This document shows, piece by piece, positions 38,318 through 48,075 of a stretch of 64,000 nt of DNA. The first letter of the stretch is position 1; each line of letters starts with the position of its first letter. The notes under the pieces were generated by a model, which was not told where the DNA came from, made no database searches, and saw only the letters and a program-made list of their open reading frames with translations. Both the position numbers and the translations under genes were made by a program. This DNA comes from Bradysia coprophila (lineage: Eukaryota; Arthropoda; Insecta; Diptera; Sciaridae): NCBI RefSeq assembly GCF_014529535.1, contig NW_023503608.1, positions 1,922,001 to 1,986,000 of the forward strand, given 5' to 3'.

Positions 38318-39359
38318 TGTATCACCAAAGACACACTGATATTTACAGGCCTGCGAATACGAACGCAGAAGTGATAAGAACTGCGAGAATTATTTTTTGT
38401 TGATGCTCTTCATTTTATCAAAAGGTTTTTTTGTGTGTTACGTTCCTCCTCACTAGTAAGAAAAAGTAACGCATGCCGACGATCAAGACTAATGCTAAAT
38501 TTGCTCTTGCTTTGCAAATTTTTTCTTTTATTGTACAGATAGATTTCAGTTCTTGTACTATCTAGTTGTTCGAAAAATTTAATCTGAAGGTTAAGATATA
38601 GATGTAATACTGCAATAAATGTATCTGTATTGATAAATTTGTATGAAAAGACGTAACAGAATTGTGATAGTATGTAAGAGGTTAAGAGGTTCACTAATCA
38701 ACATGTGAAGCGATTGTGTAGAAAATTTTCATGGAAACCTTCATTATTGTGGCTCGAAAATTTTCTAGATATGAGTGACGATGTTCACTTTACATTCTGG
38801 CCAACAAAAGGAGTGAAATTCACTTTTTATAGTATCTGTTTGAACGACACTTAGAAAAGCTCTCACTCAAACTTTCCGAAGTTATTGTCTATATTTTTAT
38901 AACATAATGTTCCAGTCGAATCGCAATATAATTCGTACTCAATTGAATTTTGATTTAGCTGCAGGCACACTTTGTCGGTAGGAGTCACCTCACTGGTCAA
39001 CGACCATTGTTTCAAAACTTTGCACTTCACTTTTTCAAATGTTTATCGCTCGGCATATATTAGTCCAACTGAAAAAATAATCGGTTTACTGGACTCCCAG
39101 TATCATGATCACATTAATTATAGCACTTTTTCACTGCTATTATTTCACCTAGGTAGATAAAATTTATTAATTTCATTAATTAAAATTTGTGCAATCAAAT
39201 TTTGATTATTGTTCAGTGGATCTGGTAAACTTGCGCTTTCCGTTTTGATAGTAACTATTTGCACCCTGCGGCAAATAGACAAATAAGGTCTATTTGCACC
39301 CAACTCCAACCGAAATCACGCATTTGTTATGAAAATTCTAAGAAAAAAGTCTTCGTTTC
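38318..39359. other. Upstream flank of decoy copy 2
   Basis: The first 600 bases or so are recognisably the same as the upstream flank of copy 1 (33244-34140) minus the two MITEs found there, so promoter sequences were duplicated along with the genes. Towards the right end there is a hairpin on CTATTTGCACCC/TGCGGCAAATAG (about 39250-39300). No exon seen. Confidence 0.5.
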
Positions 39360-39808
39360 ACTGGAGAAACAAGTGGGTTTTGAAGCCTGGCTTTAGACAA
39401 ACGAAAATACTTCTGACAAGCTGCCTTTGAGTTGGCTGAACCCATTCGTTACTTAACAAAAAAGCAGTTATTTTGTACCCTCGCAGCGTATCATTGCTGT
39501 TAGGTCACTAACTCCACTGAATAGTAACTTTCAAATGTGGATTTTAACGTGCATTTAATCGCGCTGCAACATTTGTGAGCGCACTGCATCTTTTTAACTC
39601 TTGCTATTTTAAACGAATACAAGAACCGAATTCCTATAACATAACATTTTGGTCCAAGAACATACTTTATGATTGACGCCCGTAAGGAAAGTCTGATAAT
39701 AAATTGAATTTACTACAAAAAAGTCTTTGATAGGAAATTTTCATGAATTTTTATTTAAAGTAAGAGTCATTGGGTAAGTGACATTAATATAGTGACGCAT
39801 ATTAATAT
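39360..39808 (-). repeat. Duplicated downstream flank belonging to decoy copy 3
   Basis: This stretch matches 28725-28997, the downstream flank of copy 1, including GTTGGCTGAACCCATTCGTTACTTA and ATTGACGCCCGTAAGGAAAGTCTG. It ends at GACGCATATTAATAT, where the insertion 39809-41526 begins; the match to copy 1 resumes at 41527. It marks the 3' side of the copy 3 duplicate. Confidence 0.75.
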
Positions 39809-39957
39809 TTATCTTCCATGTGTGACTATTTCATACATTACTCGTTTCTGTATATAAACTCTAAGCCATACGTTATTCTGGTTGTCTAGGGATATAATTT
39901 TATTACTCTTCTAGGGTAAATTTTATTTCCGTTTTTTATTTTGAAGAAAAAAACCAA

Positions 39958-40030
39958 TGACCCGACGGAGATTCGAACTCCGAACCTCCTGCATATCAAC
40001 AAACTACGCTAACCATTACACCACCGAGTC
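39958..40030 (-). repeat. tRNA-like segment (73 nt), probably SINE head or tRNA pseudogene
   Basis: On the minus strand this is exactly 73 nt and can be laid out as a tRNA: a 7-bp acceptor stem (GACTCGG against TCGGGTC, with wobbles), a wobble-rich D stem, and a perfect T arm (CGGAG TTCGAAT CTCCG). The internal promoter boxes are intact (TGGTGTAATGG and GTTCGAATC). The anticodon stem GTTTG/GCAGG does not pair, and the loop TTGATAT would give anticodon GAT. A T-run follows within 10 nt. A working tRNA-Ile is unlikely; a tRNA-derived element that pol III could still transcribe is the better reading. Confidence 0.6.
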
Positions 40031-40149
40031 TTCTAATATACCAGATATGCATACTCTAATGTTGCAGCGTGGGACTCAATTTATAAAGTACATAAGCAAC
40101 ATGTACTACAAAATTTCGTGTGTGTGTGTGTGTGTCGACGCCATGTGTT

Positions 40150-40680
40150 TTTTTTTCGTTTAGAACAAAAAAAAATCAAATTTTGACTAAACGGATTCTC
40201 TTCATTCAAAACTTCATTGTTTTGTGTTTTACCGAAGGATGTCTTTCGTAATTAGTTTTTCAATTGGACAAATATCTGCTGAGAAATATGCCATTGCATA
40301 CGTGGTGTATCAATATGTAAAAAAGCGTAAGGTCTCAGTGCGCAGCAGATATTCGTTCGATTGGAAGTTTACTTATGGTAAAGAGATCAGAATACTTTCT
40401 TTGCAATTTATTTTGATAAAACAAAAACAAAAAAAAAAAACAAAAAATGTTTGTTGCGGGAAGAGAACTCACGATCTTATGCATAAAAAGTTCACGCTCT
40501 AGCCGATTCGGCCATTGAGACTCATGATTACATTTGATTTTGTTGTCATGAAACCCCGCATGTATGTAGAACATAAGCAATGACCATATATGTGTTAGTG
40601 ACTCTGTCGCAGATAGTCTGATCATTTTAAAAAGTACATAAGTATTTAACATGCACGACAAAATGTCGCGAGTGTATGTG
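40150..40680. repeat. Tandem unit A of a ~720-bp duplication
   Basis: Matches unit B (40873-41330) over most of its length: AATCAAATTTTGACTAAA, ATTGGACAAATATCTGC.GAGAAAT, AAGG.CTCGGTGC.CAGCAGATATT and the tRNA-like part near the end. The two units differ by point changes and small indels, so the duplication is not very recent. Carries a GT microsatellite just before it (40119-40133). Confidence 0.7.
40441..40535 (-). repeat. Degenerate tRNA-derived SINE-like head, unit A
   Basis: On the minus strand it contains an A-box-like TGGCCGAATCGGCTAGAGCG and, about 35 nt later, a B-box-like GTGAGTTCTCTTCCC. The spacing fits an internal pol III promoter, but the B box lacks the invariant CGA core. The same pair occurs in unit B (41163-41262). 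A SINE-type repeat and not a functional tRNA. Confidence 0.5.
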
Positions 40681-40696
40681 TGACTCGCATAATTTA

Positions 40697-40763
40697 TTTT
40701 ATCTACCTAGGTGAAATAATAGCAGTGAAAAAGTGCTATTATTTCGCCGTCGGTAGATAAAAT
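40697..40763. repeat. Foldback on TTTTATCTACCTAGGTGAAATAAT
   Basis: The two arms surround a 9-nt loop GTGAAAAAG. The left arm plus loop also occurs inverted at 39121-39167, almost identical over 45 bp, so the sequence has been copied at least twice in this interval. Confidence 0.65.
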
Positions 40764-40768
40764 AGCGT

Positions 40769-40877
40769 ATTCACCTCTGTCCAAATGTTTATTTAGACAC
40801 TTGGGGTTATAACATTCGCCTTCGGCTCATGCAATAACTCCCCAAGTGGCTAAATAAACATGTGGACAGAGGTGAAT
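40769..40877. repeat. 109-bp foldback with CGCCTTCGGCTC loop
   Basis: ATTCACCTCTGTCC at the left pairs with GGACAGAGGTGAAT at the right; internal arms continue through TGTTTATTTAG/CTAAATAAACA and ACTTGGGG/CCCCAAGT. The centre carries TCGCCTTCGGCTCA. No coding capacity. Confidence 0.7.
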
Positions 40878-41330
40878 AATCTACTATAGAACGAAAAATA
40901 ATCAAATTTTGACTAAATGGATTCTTGTTATTCAAAATTACGTTGTGTAGTGTTTTATCTCAGGATTTCGGTAACGCAATTAGTTATTCGATTGGACAAA
41001 TATCTGCCGAGAAATGTGTCATTGCAAATATGGTGTAATCAATATGACAAAAAGGCTAAGGCCTCGGTGCCCAGCAGATATTTCTTCGATTAAAAATCTA
41101 GCTACTATACTGGAGATCAGTTTATTTACTATTTTTTGTGATAGAAAATGAAAAAAAAAAATGGAAAAAAATGTTTGTTATGAGGATAGAACTCACGATC
41201 ATATGCATAAAACTGACGCGCTCTAGCCGATTCGGCCACCGAGATTCACGATGATTTTTCGATTTGTTGCCACGATTTTGTTTAATTGTCACACATGATG
41301 CTTTTGTATACACATAAGCCAAAGCGTTCA
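40873..41330. repeat. Tandem unit B of a ~720-bp duplication
   Basis: Partner of unit A (40150-40680), with a second tRNA-like head at 41163-41262 in the same orientation. The pair brackets the two foldbacks at 40697-40763 and 40769-40877. Confidence 0.7.
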
Positions 41331-41391
41331 GTGGTGTTTGTACAGAAACGCTGAATGTATGAAATAGTCACACATGGAAGATAAAATATCG

Positions 41392-41522
41392 TATTGCTAT
41401 GTGAGAAAAATCTCGAATCACTTCTTATGTACATATTGTATACACACGCGTTCGCTTCGCTCACTTGTTATATACAATATGTACATACGAAGTAATTCTC
41501 GATTTTGTCTCACATAGCAATA
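41392..41522. repeat. 131-bp foldback with GCGTTCGCTTCGCTC loop
   Basis: TATTGCTATGTGAG at the left is matched by CTCACATAGCAATA at the right; arms continue inward through TCGA.TTACTTC-type and TACATATTGTATA sequences. Its loop resembles that of the 40769-40877 foldback (alternating TTCG/CTTCG). It abuts the point where the copy 3 pseudogene resumes. Confidence 0.7.
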
Positions 41523-41526
41523 AAAT

Positions 41527-43014
41527 ACTAATATCTCCGGTTACTACTATTCTCCTCCGTACGTAAATTGCGTTCTGCAATTCATTTTCAAATTCTATCT
41601 AAAGTAAAAAAAAATATTTCTTTCGAGGAAGAAAATGTGAGCTTACTTTTGAGCTACCATCAGCATTAACCGAGCCCCCGGTTGTGTCAGGTTTATACGG
41701 TTCTGTTCGAAAGTATTTTACCAATGTTGAACCACCACACCATATTCTTCACTATTGATGGTCCACGTGCGAATGTAATAGGCATACTGGGTGTCTGGTT
41801 TCAGATGTGTTACATTAAATAGAATTGGTGTTGATTTACGATTACGATTACGATCGAGAATTTCTTTCACTTCCTATCCATCATCACCGCATGCATTACT
41901 ACCATTAAACATTGTAACATTTTGCAATGGCGCCAGCGTATAGTACATCAAATAGCCAAGCAATGAGCGGCTATCGTCGTATAAAACTGGTTCAAATTGA
42001 ATGACCACTGAGTCATAATCAATTCTATTGATTTCAACATTTAATTCCTTCATATTACATGAAGTCTTGTCACCATTGGTATCTGATGCAACTTCACCAT
42101 TCGTTAAATTCGATTCACTACGTAAGTCAATCACATTGAGCTTCAATTCTTCGATAACGTTCAAGCAAAGCTTTGGATTGAAGTGGAAAAAGATTCGACC
42201 ATGTTCAATTGTTACATTGTGTGTAAAGAGTGCGCGAAGATTTTGATTTCCGATTACTTTCCCATTGGATCATTCTTCACAAGTCGCAGCTTTTTAAAGA
42301 ATCCCAACGACACTAATGGATACGATCTCTTAATGGTCAAACTGCCTTCAATCACTTCAATCTCTGATAGAGATTTCTCCAATTCACGTACTGTATTGGC
42401 TGCAATTCGATAAAGCTTAAACAACAAATTTTGACTCAACACAAATGACCATTCTTATGGGCCGGATTTCTAATATGAATAACAAGCTGTCCAGAGATAT
42501 ATGTGCATCCGCGATACAGTCGAGCCGTTAATATACCATCAATATGCCCTGGTGGACACACTTTCTCACAGGTTCCAACACATGAAATACATTCTCGATC
42601 TCCACTTGCAAAATTCGGATAAACGTTGCCTGGACAATGAAACGTTTGAACATTCTAGGAGGGGAATAAGATGTAAATTGAACTCTGATATGCTTCGAAT
42701 TATATTCATACACTTTCTAAGCCGACAACTGCTGCAACTGATGGGTTCGATGTGAGTTCTGACGACGTTCGGAAGTACTGAATTTTCGTTAGGTCAACAT
42801 GTTTTTCGTTAGCAACAATATATGCTTGTATGTAATAGGCATAGCGAGTCTCTGGTTTCAGTTGTGTTACACTAACGTTGATTAGCGTTGAATTGCGAAT
42901 GCCATCGGGTACATCAACAAGTTGCCATCTATCGTCGCCGCACTCATCACTTCAATCAAACATTGTAACATTTAGATTCGGTGCTGGCTTGTAATATATC
43001 AAATCTCGTGATCT
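41527..43014 (-). pseudogene. Decoy insulin receptor-like gene, copy 3 (broken, 3' part only)
   Basis: Read on the minus strand, this holds pieces matching the last exons of copies 1 and 2: part of the first FnIII-1 (about 42710-43010), the short cysteine-rich repeat (about 42465-42657), the second L2 and FnIII-1 (about 41647-42410) and the alpha-CT-like segment (about 41544-41598). Damage is clear. A TGG codon has become TAG at 41874-41876, a deletion of about 19 nt near 42258 and a 5-nt insertion near 41735 shift the frame, a TGA appears near 42956, and the intron before the alpha-CT exon is lost. Signal peptide, L1 and the first cysteine-rich region are missing. It cannot make a decoy protein. 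Confidence 0.85.
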
Positions 43015-46000
43015 CGTTCTTAAGAATGCATGTGTAACGTAACTTACGTTCTGAGAAAGCACGCGGAAGAAAACAATACAAATATTTCAAAATCTTAGTG
43101 TCCTCTTCCTTTTTGAATGTACCATTTAATGACCCTTCGCTTTGTTTTGTGTTGTGATTAAAAATTTTTGTCGTTGTGTGTGTGATATATTTCCGAATTT
43201 TCGTTCTTCGTGTGTACCAATCAATCCTCGAATCAATCCTATATTATATCGATGATTACGTATTTATGGCACCACTTTACATGTTCAATTTGTACTTACC
43301 TTTTAAGGACGATATTTTCTCCACTATAAGCCGTACTATTTGTTGTAAATCGCCAATAGGAACACATAAAGCAAATTCTTTATTCGGTTTTCATCATAGT
43401 TTTATTGAAAAATAAATTTTTATATCAAAAATACAATTTTGAACTTAATGTCCTAAGGCACTTCGTTAGCATTACAAATTTTAGTTAGTTTTTCTCTCTC
43501 CTACTAAAATGTAGATAACGAATATGTCATGTAGCATCTTTTCATTAATTTCCTACCTGGCCTTGAATCGATGTAGAGATTTTTCTTTAATACTAAAAGC
43601 ATATGTTTCAATATGAATCATTCGTTTTCTATTCACAAAAGGATTATGATCAATTTAAAATTAATTTTGTTTTGACTAGCCATAAGTCCAGGTAAAGGAA
43701 ACAATTACAAAATAATTTTTATCAATAAGAGTATCTTTGGTGCAAAAGAACTAAATTCTTTGCAACATCAAACTTTTTGCTTATTGAAACAAATTATTCC
43801 GTCTCAACATCGTCTGTGCATGTTAGTGACTTCGATTCGTCAAAGCAAATTTAAAAACACTAGCAATGGATAAGCACCTCAGCTCAATTACCCTATTACA
43901 AACGGATAGTGCATCGCGATGTGAATCAACTGTTAAACAACTTAGTATAGTTTAAAATATTCCATAGTGTTCGATAAAAAAAAATCTTATTTCATGCGAC
44001 CTACCATTACCATACATTTTATCATTATATAAGAAAACACTAGTCAGATCCGAATAACAGTTGACTACTCGTTTAGCCACAATTACGTATCGATCGGTAC
44101 ATAACACATTCGTCTCATAATCATTAACGGTATTTCCGGAAGACACACGCTAATTATGAACAAAATTGGACTGCACAGAAACACGAATGCAGCCCAGGCC
44201 AAAAATATCCAAATTGGAGTGGTTGCCAAGGTAGAAATCATTTTCGTAGGGCCGATTGGTTTTTTCTTCAGCAAATAAATGGAATTTTGTTGTCGTCGTC
44301 GTCTTCAATGCCACCTGCAAAGCAAACAGATAAAAGTTTTAGTTGTGGACAATTTATTGGATGGATTGCAAGGAAATTAGATGAAATGGAAGGCAAGCAA
44401 TTGTGGTTTGTTAAAGATAAAAATAGTTTTTTTTTGCCATTGTACATTCGTGTGAATCCAAAAAGATAATGGATTATAAAGTTGGTAGAAGAACGTTTGA
44501 GTCCCTCTTCAGAAGTAGGTCATTTCTTGTCATAGCAGATTTATCTACACGTAAACTGTAAAACTTCCTCAACTTTCCCTTTTCAACTAATTTTTAACTG
44601 TCAAATTGAGAAAAAAAAAATCTGAGACCTCGCTCCAGTGCAGATCCAGTTCCCGAAATGGTCTTCATTATGCCTGCTTGTTTTAGTTATACTTTCAGAA
44701 TTTATACTTCCATAACTACACTAGAAAAACCATAAACTATAAAAACTTGACCTGACCTGACCACAAAATTTCAGGGAAGCCTGACAGGTTTCACGTCATT
44801 TGCATTCTGATTACTATATCCGCGTTTCAGGTCAATCTAGTTTAGGTTAGAATTGATTATATCAGGTTCACGTATTTCATGACCCGTTCCGAGCTTCAAA
44901 ACGATCATATAGGATATAGACTGACAGCCTTCAGTATCGCAGCACCCGGTAGGTTATACTATAAAACATTCAACTGAGGGACTTTGACTCTTCACCAAGG
45001 AAATGTCTATTTGAAATCATAGTTAACGTCTAGCATACGGTACAAGATCATGTATGTATATGATCGTTATATGTAATGGCCACTATTTGAACAAAGTAAA
45101 GGAAAGTGCTTTTTATTTAGCTGACAGAGAAAATTAAAATAGGAATTGAACAAAAGTCATTTTCATACTATATGGAACTGCGAACATTAGGTGTTTGTAA
45201 AACAAACAAATTATGTACAGCGACCACCTCTCTTACATCACATAAATAATCAGCGATAACAATATCGCCAAACCAGTTCCATTGGTTCAAGTAGATTTTT
45301 ACATTGTCTAGCAATTTGCGCATAAACGATAATCAATCAAGTCTCAAATTAAATGACCTCTAAAAAAACGAAATATTATCCATTCATACCCAGATGTGAG
45401 ACACTAGACGCAAGAATTTTAACACAATATAATTTACACAACAAAAAATAGCGTTAACAGACAGCGATCAGTAACCTATAACCGGAAGTCCTTCACATTG
45501 AGGCGTTAATAAAAACAGAACCGTGCATATTTCAAGGTGGATTGTGTTAGCAAAAAATGGTGAGAAATGGAACGTTAAGAAAGATGGAATTTATAACCGA
45601 ATACAAATGAGCATATTGACGCTCCATTCAAAAAATGATGCCACTAGCATTACACTACACTGTCTGTCTATTTACTTTATGCTGCAATTATGTTCTAATT
45701 GACATGCTAGATGAAAACTAGCTCATTGATGGGAATAATTGAGAACTTACACAAATGCAGAATAAATTTTTTGCTCAAATGTGCTGTCGAAAACTGAAGT
45801 GACTCCTTTTAACAAACACAATTTCAGAAATGCACTCAAAACTTAGTGCATTTATTGTTCAAAATGCACAACTGTTGCATGTAAACTATTATCGCAATGC
45901 TAACTCCAACACAACCAGACAAAGAACAACGACCAACTAAATGTACAATTCATAAATAACAACCAGCAATGCTCGTACATTATTTTTATTTTTTTTCCGT

Positions 46001-47336
46001 TGAAGGTATTCCACTAGAACGAACCATGTAAATGAACATGTAATGGTCGATTCATGTGATCGCTTTGTTCGACTTGGATGTAATTAAAATTTGCGTAGAT
46101 TTTTATAAATTGTGCTGTAAAGCCGTAGTTATTCTTGTAATCGATTCATGTTTGGAATTAAAAAAAATGAAAATAAAATTTCAATAGGACATTAAGTTGT
46201 GACGATGGACGTCATCGATGCGTTTGGATGGTATAATTATAATCTTCAAGTCTGCGAATTAATTGGTTAGCTCTATGATTCTCACATTAGGGTTGTCCAA
46301 AGAGCTTCCACTTCCATTCAGGCATCCAGTTTTTCGATGCAACTTGAAAACTTCTACTGCACTAAATTGGCAATTGAATTACCATCAAAATGAGCTATTA
46401 CAGTCCAAAATCGAAAATATTTTTTATGACTGTCATGACTTTATGACTTTTTATGTCAAAGTTTCCCGAGTTTAACGTTTTTCCAACAAGTCAAAAATTT
46501 CCCCCCCAACTTGTCAGAATCTTTGAAAATCGGTTTTGCGCGACCTCTAGATGATTACTTTTGTTCTATGATTTTTTCAAAAATGAACTCCTTATCAGAC
46601 AAGGATTCAGAAAAAACTGGTAGGCCAAAAGGACTGAATTTTATTATGTTCTTCAGACAAGTCATTGCAAAGATTTATTCGCATTTCAGTCGGCTGAAAA
46701 TACTTTCTGTAGAGCCGGATAAAAAGATGCACATAAGTAAATGGTTGCCATTATTGTAAAGTTGTATCTCTCAGTGGGTTTCAGTTATCACAAATGTTAT
46801 CTTTTTGACTAATTCAAGAGATAGCAAACTGTATGATTGATCTGAAGCGAAATATTACAAAAGTTTTGAAGTAAAAAAAAACGTTAAACTGGGACATCAC
46901 GCTGAACTATCATCGTTAATAAACAATCTTGCTTGGCAGTCTAAGTGAATGATTTATCTCGAGTGATTAAACAGACAATTAGAGATACAACTACTAAAAG
47001 TATGAAAGTACATCTACAAACAATTATTGTCACGATTTATGATGAATATGTCTGAGTTGAGCCATGAAGCATCAACCATAACGTTACGACTATTTTCAAA
47101 TGTTTTTTTCATAATAAGAAATTGAGATTAATTTTGTTGTGTACAGTTGCTGTTGTCTAATGGGAAGGTCAAGTTCAAAACATCATTCAGAAACAAAAAT
47201 TTATTCCCTTGACTGAAAGTCAGGGTCTTATGAAAGAAAATACCCTTAAATGTCCGTAACGCTAAGTTCACTTTGATATTTTGAAAATGTTCTACATTGG
47301 CAAAAAACGTTAAATACAGAAAACGTCCGTACACTT
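43015..47336. other. Intergenic region with no confirmed gene
   Basis: AT-rich, with short open frames only. At 44083-44274 (minus) one frame encodes a clear hydrophobic stretch (IWIFLAWAAFVFLCSPILFI) ending in a stop. A strong acceptor (tttgctttgcag) lies at about 44321, but the frame joining them is broken by a stop, so this is at best a doubtful terminal exon or a decayed one. A (GAC)4 run precedes it. Nothing else recognised. Confidence 0.4.
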
Positions 47337-48000
47337 GTGGACTCGATAACTCGAGTAATTCTTTACCGATTTACAAAATTTTGGTTTTAATCGACGGAGA
47401 ATGAAAATCATGAGGTTAAGTTCGTAGATGGGCAATATTGGGATAATGAGATGGGAGTAATTCTCAAGAGAATTTTATTCCTGGTTACCGCGATAACTTC
47501 CCTAATTCTTATCAGATTTTCAAATTTTTTGTGTTATTCGACGAAGATTGAAATTCTTGAGGTTGAGTTTGCAGATGGATAATGTTAGAACAACAAGATG
47601 GGAGAAATTCTACACAGACGCTTTTCCTTGTGGACTCGATAGCTCAAGTAATTCTTTACCGATTTGCAAAATTTTGGTTTTAATCGACGGAGAATGAAAA
47701 TCATGAGGTTAAGTTCGTAGATGGGCAATATTGGAGTAATGAGATGGGAGTAATTCTTAAGAGATTTTTTTACTTGTTACCGCGATAACTTCCATAATTC
47801 TTATCCGATTTTCAAAGATTTTGTCTTAATCGACGAAGATTGAAAATCTTGAGGCTGAGTTTGCAGATGGATAATGTTCGAACAACGAGATGGGAGAAAT
47901 TCTACACAGACGCTTTCTCTTGTTACCGCGCGATAACTTGAGTAATTTTTACCCGATCTTAAAAATTTTTGTTTTAATTGACAGAGAATTAATTTATTAA
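47337..48000. repeat. Satellite-like higher-order repeat, left block
   Basis: Two related monomers of about 145-150 bp alternate. One begins GTGGACTCGATAACTCGAGTAATTC, the other GTTACCGCGATAACTTCC. The pair recurs with a period of about 295 bp (47337 and 47632). Shared core words are GATAACT, TTACCGATTT, TTAATCGACG.AGA.TGAAAATC and GATGGGAG. The array is cut on the right by the RT element. Confidence 0.8.
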
Positions 48001-48075
48001 AGGAAAATGCGCAAAAAAAGACTGCTCACAATAATGACGCAGCCAGTAAAAAAGCGATCTTTTCTAAAATTAAAT

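Larger units (their letters stand above)
39809..41526. mobile_element. 1.7-kb nested mobile block inside decoy copy 3
   Basis: Copy 1 reads straight through this point (about 28995-29010), so the block is an insertion. ATTAATAT at the left and ACTAATAT at the right may be the target duplication. TATCTTCCATGTGTGACTATTTCATAC at 39811 is repeated inverted near 41357-41383, so a 1.57-kb element with long inverted ends is present, followed by a separate foldback (41392-41522). Inside are tRNA-like segments and two tandem units. No transposase is visible, so it is non-autonomous. Confidence 0.7.

Noticed and set aside
39958..40030. Functional tRNA-Ile(GAT)
   Set aside because: The anticodon stem has three mismatches of five, and the unit lies within repetitive mobile DNA.
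40119..40133. GT dinucleotide run
   Set aside because: An ordinary short microsatellite with no further significance.
28998..43014. That the decoy genes are truncated true insulin receptors with missing kinase exons
   Set aside because: Each intact copy has its own signal peptide and an in-frame stop just after the alpha-CT segment, and the next gene unit begins soon after; no transmembrane or kinase-coding exon is seen between them.
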